Part shown: positions 36,779 to 52,051 of the stretch, piece by piece
Layout of the letters: every line of letters begins with the position of its first letter
How positions within the stretch are numbered: position 1 is the stretch's first letter
DNA from: Dyella terrae
GTDB lineage: Bacteria; Pseudomonadota; Gammaproteobacteria; Xanthomonadales; Rhodanobacteraceae
DNA length: 64,000 nt
Assembly: GCF_022394535.1 (NCBI RefSeq)
Contig: NZ_CP089414.1
Coordinates: 5,022,001-5,086,000 of the forward strand
Reading direction: 5' to 3'
Made by a program: the position numbers and the translations under genes
Notes under the pieces: generated by a model
The model's database searches: none
Told to the model about the DNA's origin: nothing
The model's input: the letters and a program-made list of their open reading frames with translations, nothing else

Positions 36779-38236
36779 TCACCCCTGCGGGTTGTCGTCT
36801 GCCGTCCACTGGTAGCGCACCGCATAGTCAAGCGTTGCCTTGCCGTTGGCTGGCACCGTCACCTTGAATTCCAGTGTGTCGGTGGTTTGCGAACTCGGCT
36901 TGCTGCTCGATGACACCAGGGTCCACTGGCGCCACCGCTGAGGATGCTCACGCACCGTCACCGTGCGCGGACTGTCGCCAGCATTGGTCAGCGTAATGCG
37001 GAAGGATTCGTCCAGCGTGCGGCCGTTCTTGTCGACGTGGAACGCGGTACGTTCGTGATTGCCACGCAGGTCGAAGGACTGGCCCAGCGTGATGCGTGCA
37101 TCCTCGCCCTTGGGTGTGTCGTTGATACGGCCTTCGCCGATGAATTGCGGCGTGCCGTTGCGATCAGCGGTGAGCACGCGGAGATAGCCGGCGGGCAGGC
37201 TGTCGAAGGCATGGAACTGCAGCGTGCTGACGATGCCTGTGTTCTCACCGCCGGGTGCGAAGTCCTGGCCGATCATCGGCTGCGGTGGTACCCAACCGCC
37301 GCCATTTTCGTACAGTGACGTGCGTTCGCATTCGATCGTGCGGGTGGTGTACAGCGGTACCTGGCTCACGCTGCCGTCCGGCAGGTCCACGGCGCCCGGC
37401 AGCGTGTAGGTGCGGTAGTCGGCCAGCGTTGATTGTTCGGGCATGGCCCTGTCAGCGGCCTGGGCCTTCATGGCAAAAGCCATGGGGCGCGGTCCACCGA
37501 CGGGCTTGGCGATCTGCGGCTCTCCTGCGACCAGGGTCAACTGCACATTGCTCCAGTCGCGACCGCTGCGGTTGGCGATGCTGGCGCGGGATTCGAACTG
37601 CATCTTGCAGCCATCGCCCGGTGCCAACGTACCCACGTAAGCGGCACGCCAGCCGAGTCCCGACGTGGTGTAGCTCAAGGTGGCCTGTGCCTTGCCGGCG
37701 CGTTTGGCGTCGACGCGCAATTGCAGGCTGGCGCCAGTCTGGAAGCTGCCTTGCGCGCGCACGGCGGCGTAATCGCGGATCAGGCTGGTACGGCCGGAGG
37801 CATCTTGCACGAGCAGCCCGTCATCAGCGCGCAGCAGCGTGCCGTTGGCCAGCGGCTGACCGCTGGTGGCGAGGACTTCTACGGGTTGGCCGATCAGGCT
37901 ACCCAATGCGGCGTTCTGGCCCTGGCCGAGGCGCAGTCGCTGGGAAATCACCTGGGCGGCGTCGCCGTCGACACTCAGTGCCATGGCTTCCGGGTCAAGG
38001 TACTGCGGCAGGCCGCCGAGGCTGATGTCCTGCGTGCCGGACTTGAGATCCAGTTGGCGGGGCTCGCGAGCCACGGCATAGCCAGCATGCACGCTACCGC
38101 TGTCACCGGCGCTGTAGAGCGCGGTGTCGTCACTACGATACAGGGTGAGCGTGGTGGAAGAGGGGGCGGCGATGGCGCCAGCGCCGGTGCCGGCGGCCAT
38201 GGCAAAGGCAAGGGTACGAAGGGGAAGCGGGATCAC
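36779..38236 (-). CDS. DUF4139 domain-containing exported protein
   Basis: The GTG at 38236 with GGAG nine bases upstream gives 485 residues beginning with a signal peptide (LPLRTLAFAMAAGTGAGAIA). The body has the DUF4139 layout: DTALYSAG beta-rich N-terminus, KAQATLSYTTSGLGWRAAYVG in the middle, and LDYAVRYQW as the closing strand of the conserved domain. It contains many beta strands and no enzymatic motif. Family members are often annotated as mucoidy-inhibitor-like or unknown surface proteins. Function unknown. Confidence 0.82.
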   Translation of the reverse strand: MIPLPLRTLAFAMAAGTGAGAIAAPSSTTLTLYRSDDTALYSAGDSGSVHAGYAVAREPRQLDLKSGTQDISLGGLPQYLDPEAMALSVDGDAAQVISQRLRLGQGQNAALGSLIGQPVEVLATSGQPLANGTLLRADDGLLVQDASGRTSLIRDYAAVRAQGSFQTGASLQLRVDAKRAGKAQATLSYTTSGLGWRAAYVGTLAPGDGCKMQFESRASIANRSGRDWSNVQLTLVAGEPQIAKPVGGPRPMAFAMKAQAADRAMPEQSTLADYRTYTLPGAVDLPDGSVSQVPLYTTRTIECERTSLYENGGGWVPPQPMIGQDFAPGGENTGIVSTLQFHAFDSLPAGYLRVLTADRNGTPQFIGEGRINDTPKGEDARITLGQSFDLRGNHERTAFHVDKNGRTLDESFRITLTNAGDSPRTVTVREHPQRWRQWTLVSSSSKPSSQTTDTLEFKVTVPANGKATLDYAVRYQWTADDNPQG

Positions 38237-38340
38237 GGTCGAACTCCTTTCGGGTGGTCGCCGTTGATAGTACGGATGCCGCATGAAGCTGCGGCATCCG
38301 TCGAGCCGAAGGGCTTAACCCCGAATGCCGGTTGGGTCGT

Positions 38341-38843
38341 TCAAGCGCCCGCTTCGGCAGCGTCGCGGATCGACTGCGGTAGCGGCACGGGTTTGCCCGT
38401 GGCCGGGTCCATCCACACCATGACCACCTTGCCGTCGCTGTAGAGCGCGCCATCGTTCGCGTTGACGATGCGGTGGGCGATGGTGACCGAGCTGTTGCCC
38501 AGGCGCTCGCAGAACAGCTCCACGTTCAACTGGGCCGGCCATTCGATCGGGCGGCGATAGTTCAGCTCGCTCGCCGCCAGCACGGGCATCGAATGCTCGT
38601 CGAACCAGCCCGGCACGTGCTGCAGCCACTGCAGGCGCGCCTCTTCAAGGTAGGTGAGGTAGTTTGAATTGTTGACGTGATTGAACGCATCCAGGTCACG
38701 CCAACGCACGCCGATGGGGGCGACGAACAGTGGGCCGCTCGCCGCCTCCGGTGCCTGTGCGTCGTCCGTCACGGCCGGGGCAGCTTCCTGCACCTCGGCC
38801 TTGCGGGAACGTGTGCGCTTCTCAGGCACTGTTTCGGTGGAAC

Positions 38844-38847
<4 letters not shown>
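38341..38847 (-). CDS. Acyl-CoA thioesterase, hot-dog fold (4-hydroxybenzoyl-CoA type)
   Basis: The 168-residue protein has an unstructured, Glu/Ala-rich first 45 residues and then the hot-dog domain, with [29 protein letters not shown], whose Asp ([10 protein letters not shown]) is the catalytic residue in this family. [17 protein letters not shown] and [12 protein letters not shown] follow. It starts in the stop codon of uvrA (ATGA), so it is translated with uvrA. The substrate is unknown. Confidence 0.9.
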
Positions 38848-41750
<2,903 letters not shown>

Positions 41751-41924
41751 GTCGCCCGGGATAGTCGATGGGAGAAGGGGGAAACTGTACTATATCAAAC
41801 TTGTCAGTACGGTTATTGCCGGCTGACCCCATCCAACAATCTCTTAAGACGAAGATCCGGCCGAGTATGGCCTAATGGAATCTTTCGTCGGTTTCCGGCC
41901 GACATAACGGACTAGAGAGTGCGG

Positions 41925-42680
41925 ATGGGCAAGTTGAGCAGATGGGGTGCCGCCATTGCGCTTGCAATGGGCGTGGGACAAGCCATGGCGTCATCGGCGC
42001 CGGCGACCGAGGACCAGGTTCGCCAGCTGATGGAAGTGGTCGGGCTTGGCAAGATGCTGCTGCAGATGAATACCCAGGCAGTGACCACGCTGGAGCAGTC
42101 GATGCCCTGCGTGCAGCCCGAGTTCTGGCAGAACTATATGGACGCCAACCAGACCCAGCTGTTTATCGGCCGGTTGGTGCCCGTCTGGCAGCGCCATTTC
42201 ACCTCCGACGAGATGAACGGCCTGCTGAAGTTCTACCGCTCACCATTGGGCCAGAAGGTCATTACCGAAATGCCCACCACCATGGCTGAAGCCAACCAGG
42301 CCGGCCAGCAGTGGAGCCACGAGCGCAGCGATCAGATGGTCAACGAGCTCAAGCAGATGGGCACCTTGGACAGCACCGGCCGCTGTCCCGCCAAGATCGC
42401 CGTCACACCAGCACCTGCCGCTTCCGTGGCTGGGGCAACTGCAATCACGAAGACCGAAACAGGATCCGACGCGGAAGAGGCCAAGCCGGCGGCGCACTCC
42501 ACCCATACCACCTCGCACGCCAAGACCCCGGTCAAGAAGACCACTGCCAAGCCTGCGCCCAAGAAGACCACGCCTGCCAAGACCACCAGCAAGGCGCCAG
42601 CCAAAACGGATAGCAAGGCCGCGCCGGCGAAGAAGGACACCAAACCCGCCAGCCAGCCCAGCGGGCAGAGTGGTCAGTAA
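41925..42680 (+). CDS. DUF2059 domain-containing exported protein with Lys/Ala/Thr-rich tail
   Basis: Start ATG at 41925 gives 251 residues. The signal peptide is WGAAIALAMGVGQAMA-S. The DUF2059 core (about 25-150) contains RQLMEVVGLGKMLLQM and the typical ELNGLLKFYRSPLGQKVITEMP. The last 85 residues are low-complexity KTPAK-type repeats resembling histone-H1-like or PAP-rich tails, which may bind nucleic acid or the cell wall. Function unknown. It is immediately upstream of the rplU promoter. Confidence 0.8.
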   Translation: MGKLSRWGAAIALAMGVGQAMASSAPATEDQVRQLMEVVGLGKMLLQMNTQAVTTLEQSMPCVQPEFWQNYMDANQTQLFIGRLVPVWQRHFTSDEMNGLLKFYRSPLGQKVITEMPTTMAEANQAGQQWSHERSDQMVNELKQMGTLDSTGRCPAKIAVTPAPAASVAGATAITKTETGSDAEEAKPAAHSTHTTSHAKTPVKKTTAKPAPKKTTPAKTTSKAPAKTDSKAAPAKKDTKPASQPSGQSGQ

Positions 42681-42710
42681 TTGACCAGATCCCTTCAGGC
42701 CCGCTATACT
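42681..42710 (+). promoter_or_regulatory. Sigma-70 promoter for rplU-rpmA
   Basis: TTGACC (-35, 42681-42686) and TATACT (-10, 42705-42710) are separated by 18 bp, about 68 bp upstream of the rplU start. Confidence 0.8.
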
Positions 42711-42777
42711 CCCGAGTTCGCCGGTGTCCAATTGGGCCCGGCGAGCCCAAGAGAATAACGACAGAAGGGATATTCCC

Positions 42778-43092
42778 ATGAGTTACGCAGTCATCAAGAC
42801 CGGCGGCAAGCAGTACCGTGTTCAGCAGGGCGACGTCCTGCGCGTGGAGCTGCTCAACGCCGAAGAAGGCGCCGCCTTCACCTTCGACCAGGTTCTGCTG
42901 GTCGGTGCCGGTGAGTCGATCACCGTGGGTGCCCCGATCGTGGCCGGTGCCACCGTCAGTGCCACCGTGCGTAAGCACGGCCGTGCCGACAAGATCCGCA
43001 TCATCAAGTTCCGCCGCCGCAAGCACCACAAGAAGCAGCAGGGACATCGTCAGCATTTCACCGAAGTCGAGATCACGGGCATCAACGCCTGA
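42778..43092 (+). CDS. rplU: 50S ribosomal protein L21
   Basis: The 104-residue protein has [19 protein letters not shown] at the start, the family signature, and [27 protein letters not shown] near the end (key residues [11 protein letters not shown]...GHRQ). It binds 23S rRNA in the large subunit. It is followed after 19 bp by rpmA, the usual L21-L27-Obg order. Confidence 0.98.
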   Translation: MSYAVIKTGGKQYRVQQGDVLRVELLNAEEGAAFTFDQVLLVGAGESITVGAPIVAGATVSATVRKHGRADKIRIIKFRRRKHHKKQQGHRQHFTEVEITGINA

Positions 43093-43111
43093 TTAGCCGG
43101 AGCAAATAGTC

Positions 43112-43369
43112 ATGGCACATAAAAAAGGCGTAGGTTCGTCCCGCAACGGTCGCGATTCGAACCCTAAGTACCTCGGCGTCAAGATCTACGGTGGTCAGGC
43201 CATCGAGGCCGGCAACATCATCGTGCGTCAGCGCGGCACCAAGTTCCATGCCGGTACCGGCGTGGGCGTGGGTCGTGACCACACGCTGTTCGCCTTGGTT
43301 AATGGCACCGTTGAGTTCAAGACTCGCGGCGCCGAAGGCCGTAAGTTCGTCAGCGTCGTCAAGGTTTGA
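43112..43369 (+). CDS. rpmA: 50S ribosomal protein L27
   Basis: The 85-residue protein begins [24 protein letters not shown], the L27 signature, with [28 protein letters not shown]. Its N-terminus reaches the peptidyl-transferase centre. A terminator follows at 43389, separating it from the lipoprotein gene that stands before obg. Confidence 0.98.
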   Translation: MAHKKGVGSSRNGRDSNPKYLGVKIYGGQAIEAGNIIVRQRGTKFHAGTGVGVGRDHTLFALVNGTVEFKTRGAEGRKFVSVVKV

Positions 43370-43388
43370 TTGCCTAGGCGTTGAAGCG

Positions 43389-43416
43389 AAAGCCCCGCTT
43401 CGGCGGGGCTTTTTGT
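43389..43416 (+). terminator. Intrinsic terminator after rpmA
   Basis: AAGCCCCGC pairs with GCGGGGCTT around a TTCG tetraloop and is followed by TTTTTG. Confidence 0.93.
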
Positions 43417-43449
43417 TTCCAGGAACGGGTTTATCGGAGGACTGCAGGG

Positions 43450-45371
<1,922 letters not shown>

Positions 45372-45397
45372 GCGCGGCGCTTTGTTTCCTCAGCTTA

Positions 45398-45426
45398 AAA
45401 AGGCGGCCATATGGCCGCCTTTTTTC
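45398..45426 (+). terminator. Intrinsic terminator after obg
   Basis: A near-perfect palindrome AAAAAGGCGGCCAT/ATGGCCGCCTTTTTT, 26 bp after the obg stop. Confidence 0.92.
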
Positions 45427-45427
45427 T

Positions 45428-45525
45428 TCCCCTCTCCTTCGGGGAGAGGGTTGGGGTGAGGGGCGGGTGCTCGCCTCATCGTTTCGATGAAACCGTCATC
45501 CCGGCGTAGGCCGGGATCCAGTAGC
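45428..45525. repeat. Dispersed repeat pair: CTCTCC-type hairpin half-element and REP-like palindrome
   Basis: 45428-45474 holds a CCTCTCC/GGGGAGAGG hairpin followed by GTTGGGGTGAGGGGCGGG and ending CGGGTGCTCGC. The same hairpin and both flanking motifs recur in the element at 51866-52026. At 45500-45523 CATCCCGGC-GTAG-GCCGGGAT is a REP-type palindrome. Neither codes for protein. With the short stretch to the rpsT terminator they fill the 338-bp gap between obg and rpsT. Confidence 0.75.
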
Positions 45526-45651
45526 TGTGCGTGCGGTTATCGCCTCGTGCCTTCTCGCGACCCGGCCTCCGGCAGGAGGACGGAAGCCCGCTGCAGGCGA
45601 GCCAGATTGCCGCAACGCCACGGCAAGACGCCCACTTTTATCCCACCCACA

Positions 45652-45674
45652 AAAAAGCCGGCTTTCGCCGGCTC
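45652..45674 (-). terminator. Intrinsic terminator after rpsT
   Basis: On the minus strand AGCCGGC-GAAA-GCCGGCT is followed by a run of T residues (45652-45657). Confidence 0.88.
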
Positions 45675-45709
45675 TCTCGCCAACCCGAGATTCAGTACGC
45701 GGAGCTGGC

Positions 45710-45973
45710 TTACGCCAGCTCGCGGATCTTCGCGTTGAGGCGGCTCTTATGGCGAGCAGCCTTGTTCTTGTGGATCAGACCACGGGCAGCGTAGCGGTCC
45801 ATGACCGGCTGTGCAGAGGCAAAGGCCTCAACGGCGGCTGCCTTGTCCTTGGCCTCAATGGCCTTGACGACCTTCTTGAGGGCGGTGCGGACCATGGAAC
45901 GTGCGCTGACGTTGCGCAGGCGGCGCTGCTCGGACTGGCGCGCGCGCTTCTTCGCGGACTTGATGTTGGCCAA
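45710..45973 (-). CDS. rpsT: 30S ribosomal protein S20
   Basis: The 87-residue protein reads [18 protein letters not shown] from a TTG start (45973); E. coli rpsT likewise uses UUG, linked there to autoregulation of translation. The helical Ala/Lys-rich body contains [15 protein letters not shown] and ends [18 protein letters not shown]. The longer frame with ATG at 46018 adds no family sequence. The gene is divergent from murJ. Confidence 0.97.
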   Translation of the reverse strand: MANIKSAKKRARQSEQRRLRNVSARSMVRTALKKVVKAIEAKDKAAAVEAFASAQPVMDRYAARGLIHKNKAARHKSRLNAKIRELA

Positions 45974-46235
45974 GGTAGAACTCCGAAATGAAATGCTGGG
46001 TTGGAAAAAGACTGGCAATTATGCGGGTAATGGGCCGCAGCGTCAACAGCTTAGCGTTGTCAAGGCGTCCTGAAGGGCGCCGAGCCGCCGAATGGGCGGT
46101 CACAGGTGAACCGAAGGCCCTGATTATGCCACGTATAAGCTGTCATCTTGCCACTCGGGGCTGTCACACTACGCGCCTTTCGGCGCAGGGCAGAGGGGCC
46201 AGGCGCGTCTCATCAGAAAAGGCACGTAAAGAGGC

Positions 46236-47843
46236 ATGAAGTCTCCCAGCATGTTTCGTGGGCTGCTGTCCTTCAGCAGCATGACCATGATTTCGCGCGT
46301 ACTCGGTCTGGTCCGGGACATGTCGATCAACGCCACGTTCGGCGCCAATGCGGCGACCGACGCCTTCTGGGTGGCGTTCCGCATTCCTAACTTCATGCGC
46401 AGGCTGTTCGCGGAGGGTTCGTTCTCCACGGCCTTCGTGCCGGTCTTTACCGAAGTGAAGGAAAAACGTCCTCACGAGGACCTCAAGCAGCTGATGGCCC
46501 GTGTGTCGGGCACCTTGGGTGGCGTACTGCTGGTCATCACTGCGCTGGGTGTCATTTTTGCACCGCAGGTGGCGGCGCTGTTCTCGCAGGGCGCGGCTGA
46601 TACGCCGGAGAAGTTCGCGCTCACCGCGCAGCTGCTGCGACTGACTTTTCCATTCCTGTTGTTCGTATCGCTGACCGCGCTGAGCGGCGGTGCGCTCAAC
46701 AGCTTCCACAAGTTCGCGCTTCCGGCGCTCACGCCGGTGATTCTCAACCTGTGCATGATTGGCGGCGCGTTGTGGCTGTCGAAATTCGTGCACCCGCCGA
46801 TCATGGCGATGGGCTGGGCGATCCTGGTGGCCGGCCTGTTGCAGTTGCTGTTTCAACTGCCATCGCTGCGTGGGCTGGATCTGCTCACGCTGCCGCGCTG
46901 GGGCTGGAGCCATCCGGATGTGCGCCGCATCCTGACGCTGATGGTGCCGACGCTGTTTGGCTCCTCCATCGCGCAGATCAACCTGCTGCTGGACACGGTG
47001 ATCGCGGCCTATCTGATGACGGGCTCGCAGAGCTGGCTGTCGCAGGCTGATCGCTTTCTTGAATTGCCGCTGGGTCTGTTCGGCGTCGCATTGGGCACGG
47101 TGATCCTGCCGTCGCTATCGCGCCATCACGTAACCACCGACAAGGAAGGTTTCTCCAAGGCGTTGGACTGGGGCTTGCGCATCACGCTGCTGATCGCCGT
47201 GCCGGCCATGTTTGCGCTGATGCTGCTGGCACGGCCGCTGGTAGCCACCTTGTTCCAGCATGGCCAATTCACGCCGTTCGACACGCATATGGCGACGCTG
47301 TCGATCACCGCGTTGAGCTTCGGCCTGCCGGCGTTCGCGCTCGTGAAGGTGGCGCTACCCGCGTTCTACTCGCGCCAGGACACCAAGACCCCGGTGCGCG
47401 CTGGCGTGGCGTCGTTGGTGGCAAACATGGTGATGAACGTCATTTTCGTGGCTCTGCTTTACACGCTTTGGGCGACGCCGGAACAACGCCAGCTGCCCTG
47501 GATGGATGGCATTGCCGCTGTGCCCGGCTTGCACATGGCGTTGGGCATGGCGAGCGCTATCGCCAGCTACATCAACCTTGGTTTGCTGTGGCATTGGTTG
47601 CGCCGGGCAGGGGTGTACCAGCGCCAGCCGGGCTGGGCGCGCCATACGCTGCGACTGGTGTTGTCGTGCGCCGTGATGGTGGCGGTGCTGCTGGCTGGCA
47701 TGCACGTGTGGCCGGACTGGACCGGAGCAGACAAGTGGACGCGCGTGTGGCGTCTGGCTGTGCTGGTAGTGGCGGGCGGTGGTGCCTATGTCGTCACGCT
47801 GTTCGCGGCCGGTTTCCGTTTGCGCGAACTGCGCGGCGTATAA
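46236..47843 (+). CDS. murJ: Lipid II flippase MurJ
   Basis: The 535-residue MOP-superfamily transporter with about 14 membrane helices flips lipid II to the periplasm. N-terminal SMTMISRVLGLVRDM and FGANAATDAFWVAFRIPNFMRRLFAEGSFSTAFVP are strong MurJ signatures and contain the conserved Arg residues of the cavity. The neighbours ribF-ileS-lspA-ispH downstream and rpsT upstream are the conserved gammaproteobacterial order. Confidence 0.97.
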   Translation: MKSPSMFRGLLSFSSMTMISRVLGLVRDMSINATFGANAATDAFWVAFRIPNFMRRLFAEGSFSTAFVPVFTEVKEKRPHEDLKQLMARVSGTLGGVLLVITALGVIFAPQVAALFSQGAADTPEKFALTAQLLRLTFPFLLFVSLTALSGGALNSFHKFALPALTPVILNLCMIGGALWLSKFVHPPIMAMGWAILVAGLLQLLFQLPSLRGLDLLTLPRWGWSHPDVRRILTLMVPTLFGSSIAQINLLLDTVIAAYLMTGSQSWLSQADRFLELPLGLFGVALGTVILPSLSRHHVTTDKEGFSKALDWGLRITLLIAVPAMFALMLLARPLVATLFQHGQFTPFDTHMATLSITALSFGLPAFALVKVALPAFYSRQDTKTPVRAGVASLVANMVMNVIFVALLYTLWATPEQRQLPWMDGIAAVPGLHMALGMASAIASYINLGLLWHWLRRAGVYQRQPGWARHTLRLVLSCAVMVAVLLAGMHVWPDWTGADKWTRVWRLAVLVVAGGGAYVVTLFAAGFRLRELRGV

Positions 47844-47906
47844 GAGCCTGCTTTGAGGGGCCGGCTTCGCGCCGAAACACTGGGCGCGAGCCGCTATACT
47901 CGGTAG

Positions 47907-48860
47907 ATGATGAGACTTTCCAGGGATGTCGCCGGTTCCACTCTGGCGCCCGGCGGCAGCGTGGTAGCCGTCGGCGCGTTCGATGGCCTGCATCGTGGTC
48001 ACCAGGCACTGCTTGCGCAGGTGCATGAGCGTGCCGCCGAGCTTGGCCTTACCCCCATCGTAGTGAGCTTCGAGCCGCTACCTCGTGCCTTCTTTTCGCC
48101 GGAACCGGTACCCCGGCTTTCCAGCGTCCGCGAGAAACTGCGCGGGTTCGATGCGGCGGGTATGGAGCAGGTGCTCTTGCTCCGCTTCAATCGCGCCCTT
48201 ACATCGATGTCGGCGGACGATTTCGTGCGTCGCGTGCTGGTAGATCGCCTCAATGCGCGGGAGGTTTGGGTCGGTGCAGATTTCCGCTTCGGCCACAAGC
48301 GCAGCGGCGACGTGGCGATGCTGGAGCGGGTAGGTCCGGAATGGTGCTTCACCGCGCGCACCATGCCGTCGGTATTGCTGGATGGCGCGCGGGTCTCGGC
48401 CACGCGGGTCCGCATGCTGCTGGCGGCGGGTGAATTCTCCGGCGCGGCGCCCTTGCTGGGTCGCCCGTTCGTGATCGACGGCAAGGTGGAATACGGCAAG
48501 CAGTTGGGTCGCCAACTCGGCTATCCCACCGCCAATATCCATCTGCGCGACCGCGCCAGCCCGGTCCACGGCATCTTTGCCGTGCGCGTGGGTCTGGGCG
48601 AGAGCGAATGCAGCTGGCCGGGCGTGGCGAGCCTGGGTGTGCGGCCCACGGTGAACGAGGTGCCGGAGCCGCTGCTGGAGGTCCATCTGTTCGATTTCGA
48701 CGGCGACCTGTACGGCCAACGCATGGCGGTAGAGTTCGTGGCGAAGCTGCGCGACGAGCAGAAATTCGACAACCTGGACGACTTGACCGTCCAGATGGCC
48801 AAAGACGCCCGCCAGGCTCGTGAACTGCTGGGCATGAATCCGCGTCTCAGCGAGGCGTAA
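47907..48860 (+). CDS. ribF: Bifunctional riboflavin kinase / FAD synthetase
   Basis: The 317-residue protein converts riboflavin to FMN and FAD. The N-terminal FAD-synthetase domain has VAVGAFDGLHRGHQALLAQ (HxGH motif) and GADFRFGHKRSG. The C-terminal kinase domain has GRQLGYPTANIHLRDRASPVHGIFAVRV, with the PTAN signature, and FDFDGDLYGQRMAVEFVAKLRDEQKFD. A TATACT box lies shortly upstream of the ATG. Confidence 0.96.
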   Translation: MMRLSRDVAGSTLAPGGSVVAVGAFDGLHRGHQALLAQVHERAAELGLTPIVVSFEPLPRAFFSPEPVPRLSSVREKLRGFDAAGMEQVLLLRFNRALTSMSADDFVRRVLVDRLNAREVWVGADFRFGHKRSGDVAMLERVGPEWCFTARTMPSVLLDGARVSATRVRMLLAAGEFSGAAPLLGRPFVIDGKVEYGKQLGRQLGYPTANIHLRDRASPVHGIFAVRVGLGESECSWPGVASLGVRPTVNEVPEPLLEVHLFDFDGDLYGQRMAVEFVAKLRDEQKFDNLDDLTVQMAKDARQARELLGMNPRLSEA

Positions 48861-48975
48861 CCGGCTCAAATCCGGTAACGTTGGCGCTTTCGCCTTAATG
48901 GTTGAAGCGCCGGCCCCATGGGCTACGGCGCCCACCGGGCGACACCCGTACAACTGATCAGAGCGTCCCCAGGCA

Positions 48976-51858
48976 ATGACCCAGGATTACAAGAACACCA
49001 TCAATCTGCCGCAGACGGAATTTCCGATGCGCGGCGACCTGCCCAAGCGCGAGCCCAAGTGGCTGGCCGACTGGCAGCAGGTGAACCGCTACGCGCAGAT
49101 CCAGGAGCGCGCAGCCAATCGTGACAATGTGTTCGTGTTGCACGATGGCCCGCCGTACGCCAACGGCGTGATCCATCTGGGTCATGCCGTAAACAAGGTG
49201 CTCAAGGACGTGGTGGTGAAGTCGCGCCTGCTGGCCGGTTTCCGCGCGCCCTATGTGCCGGGCTGGGACTGCCACGGTCTGCCGATCGAAGTCGCCGTGG
49301 AAAAGAAGTTTGGCCGCGTGGGTGACAAGCTCGACGCCGCCGCCTTCCGCCAAAAGTGCCGCGAGTACGCGCAGCAGCAGATCGACCTACAACGTACCGA
49401 CTTCAAGCGCCTGGGCGTGCTTGGCGATTGGGAAAACCCCTATCGCACGATGGACTTCAAATACGAAGCCGACATGGTGCGTGCGCTGGCGAAGATCGTC
49501 GGTAACGGCCACGTGGTGCGGGGCGCCAAACCCGTGTATTGGTGCTTCGATTGTGGTTCGGCGTTGGCCGAGGCCGAGATCGAGTACGCCGATAAGGTGT
49601 CCCCGGCGGTCGACGTTGCCTACGACGCGGTTGATGCCAAAGCACTCGCGCAGAAGTTTGGCGTCGATGCGGGAGACGCGATCGTCGCCATCCCCATCTG
49701 GACCACCACCCCGTGGACGTTGCCGGAAAGCCAGGCGGTATCGCTCGGTGGTGAACTCGAGTACGCGTTGATCGAAGGCCCGGCACGCGACGGTCATCGT
49801 GTGCTGTTGGTTGTCGCCAGTGCGCTCGTCGAAAAGGTTGCGCAGCGTTACGGCATCGAAGGCGAGGCCAAGGTGCTCGGCCACGTCGCCGGCCAGGCGC
49901 TGGAAGGTGTGCTGCTCAAGCATCCGTTCTATGCGCGCGAAGTGCCTGTGTTGATCGGCGACCACGTGTCTGCCGAAGACGGTACCGGCGCCGTGCACAC
50001 CTCGCCCGACCACGGCGTGGAAGACTTCATCGTCTCGCGCAAGTACGGCATCGAAACGCTCAACTACACCGAGGCACGCGGCACCTACCGTGCCGATACG
50101 CCGGCCGCGCTCGATGGCACTGTTATCGCGGGCAAGCATCTTTGGAAAGCCAACGACGAGATCGTCGAGTTGCTGCGTCGTCGCGGCGTGCTGCTGGCCT
50201 TCGCCAAGATCGAACACAGCTATCCGCACTGCTGGCGTCACAAGACCCCGGTGATCTTCCGCACCACGCCGCAGTGGTTCATCAGCATGGAGAAGGAAGG
50301 CCTGAGCCGGACTGCCCTCGATGCGATCAAGCAGGTGCGTTGGGTGCCCTCGTGGGGCGAGGAACGCATCGCCGGCATGGTGGGCGATCGTCCTGACTGG
50401 TGCATCTCGCGCCAGCGCACCTGGGGTGTGCCGATCGCGCTGTTCATCCACAAGGGTACGCAGGAGCCGCATCCGGATTCCGTCGCGCTGCTGGAGCAAG
50501 TAGCCAAACGCGTGGAGCAAGGCGGTATCGATGCGTGGTACGCGCTGGATGCCGCCGAACTGCTGGGTGATCAGGCGAAGGACTATGAAAAGGTCCTCGA
50601 CGTGCTCGACGTGTGGTTCGATTCCGGTGTCAGCCACTTCGCTGTGGTGGGCCAGCGTCCCGAACTGCAGCAGGGCAAGGCGTCGAGCTACAAAGTGATG
50701 TACCTGGAAGGCTCGGACCAGCATCGCGGTTGGTTCCAGTCGTCGCTGCTAACCTCGTCGGCCATGTTCGCGAAGGCGCCGTACAACGACGTGCTCACCC
50801 ACGGCTTCACCGTGGATGCGCAGGGTCGCAAGATGTCCAAGTCGCTGGGCAACGGTATCGAGCCGCAGGACATCATGAAGAACCTGGGCGCGGACATCCT
50901 GCGCCTGTGGATCTGCTCCACCGACTACCGCAACGAAATGTCGTTGTCGGACGAGATCCTCAAGCGCGTTTCCGACACGTACCGCCGTATCCGCAATACT
51001 GCGCGCTTCCTGCTCGGCAACCTGGATGGCTTCGACCCTGCCAAGCACCTGGTGCCGGTGGAACAGAGCCTCTTGCTCGACCAGTGGGCCGTGCAGCAGG
51101 CGTACGACACGCAGCAGGCCGTGATGGCCGCTTATGACCGCTACGATTTCCCGGAAATCGTCCAGCGCGTGCAGAACTTCTGCACCAACGAGCTGGGTGC
51201 GCTGTACTTGGATATCACCAAGGACCGCCTCTACACGATGCCGACCGAGAGCCACGGTCGCCGCAGCGCGCAGAGCGCGATGTATCGCATCGCCGAGGCG
51301 CTGGTGCGCTGGTTGGCACCGGTGCTCACCTTTACCGCGGAAGAGATCTGGCAGAACATGCCTGCTACGAGCGGGCCGGGCGAGCGTAGCGAAAGCGTGC
51401 TGTTCGAAACCTGGTACGAAGGTCTCGCATCGACACAGGGTTCGCCGGAACAGCGCCGCTACTGGGCCGACCTGCTGGCCATCCGCGACACCGCATCGCG
51501 CGTGCTCGAAGGCATGCGCAAGGGCGAGCAGATCGGTGCCTCGCTGGAAGCGAAGCTGGCGATCCATGCCGACCCGGCCATTGTTACGCGCTATCAGCCG
51601 GTGGCTTCCGAGCTGCGCTTCTTCTTCATCACATCCGATGTGCGTCTGGACTTGGCCGGTGGTCAGTCGGCGGACGCTGTGCTGACGGAGCTGGAAGGTG
51701 CGGACGTGTGGGTCTCGGCCACGGTCAGTGACGCCGCCAAGTGCGTGCGCTGCTGGCATCGCCGCGACGACGTCGGTACGCATGCGAACCACCCGGAGCT
51801 GTGCGATCGCTGCATCAGCAATGTGGATGGTCCGGGTGAGGATCGTCGCTGGTTCTAA
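48976..51858 (+). CDS. ileS: Isoleucine-tRNA ligase
   Basis: The 960-residue class I synthetase has the HIGH motif in [18 protein letters not shown], an editing CP1 domain ([23 protein letters not shown]), [13 protein letters not shown], the KMSKS loop [10 protein letters not shown], and a C-terminal zinc finger ([12 protein letters not shown]...CDRCISNV), the bacterial type 1 form sensitive to mupirocin. It is 115 bp after ribF. Confidence 0.98.
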   Translation: MTQDYKNTINLPQTEFPMRGDLPKREPKWLADWQQVNRYAQIQERAANRDNVFVLHDGPPYANGVIHLGHAVNKVLKDVVVKSRLLAGFRAPYVPGWDCHGLPIEVAVEKKFGRVGDKLDAAAFRQKCREYAQQQIDLQRTDFKRLGVLGDWENPYRTMDFKYEADMVRALAKIVGNGHVVRGAKPVYWCFDCGSALAEAEIEYADKVSPAVDVAYDAVDAKALAQKFGVDAGDAIVAIPIWTTTPWTLPESQAVSLGGELEYALIEGPARDGHRVLLVVASALVEKVAQRYGIEGEAKVLGHVAGQALEGVLLKHPFYAREVPVLIGDHVSAEDGTGAVHTSPDHGVEDFIVSRKYGIETLNYTEARGTYRADTPAALDGTVIAGKHLWKANDEIVELLRRRGVLLAFAKIEHSYPHCWRHKTPVIFRTTPQWFISMEKEGLSRTALDAIKQVRWVPSWGEERIAGMVGDRPDWCISRQRTWGVPIALFIHKGTQEPHPDSVALLEQVAKRVEQGGIDAWYALDAAELLGDQAKDYEKVLDVLDVWFDSGVSHFAVVGQRPELQQGKASSYKVMYLEGSDQHRGWFQSSLLTSSAMFAKAPYNDVLTHGFTVDAQGRKMSKSLGNGIEPQDIMKNLGADILRLWICSTDYRNEMSLSDEILKRVSDTYRRIRNTARFLLGNLDGFDPAKHLVPVEQSLLLDQWAVQQAYDTQQAVMAAYDRYDFPEIVQRVQNFCTNELGALYLDITKDRLYTMPTESHGRRSAQSAMYRIAEALVRWLAPVLTFTAEEIWQNMPATSGPGERSESVLFETWYEGLASTQGSPEQRRYWADLLAIRDTASRVLEGMRKGEQIGASLEAKLAIHADPAIVTRYQPVASELRFFFITSDVRLDLAGGQSADAVLTELEGADVWVSATVSDAAKCVRCWHRRDDVGTHANHPELCDRCISNVDGPGEDRRWF

Positions 51859-51865
51859 GGCTCTT

Positions 51866-52026
51866 CTTCCTCTCCCCTCCGGGGAGAGGACCCGAGGTGA
51901 GCCCCCAAAAGGGGGTAAAGGTCGGGTGCTCGCGGCAGAGCTTCTAAAGAGCAGACGTCGCTTCGCTTCAATCCCACTGCAAGATTGGCCCCTCACCCCA
52001 ACCCTCTCCCCGGAGGGGAGAGGAAG
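51866..52026. repeat. 161-bp element with 24-bp terminal inverted repeats between ileS and lspA
   Basis: Perfect inverted 24-bp ends (51866-51889 and 52003-52026) begin CTTCCTCTCCCCTCC, and each end is itself a hairpin (TCTCCCC/GGGGAGA). The interior has CCCCC-AAAA-GGGGG and CGGGTGCTCGC. No coding frame. The same sequence type occurs after obg (45428), so it is a dispersed non-coding family, MITE- or REPIN-like. It occupies most of the gap in an otherwise tight ileS-lspA pair. Confidence 0.82.
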
Positions 52027-52051
52027 TTCAGCTCGTTACACCGAAGTACTT

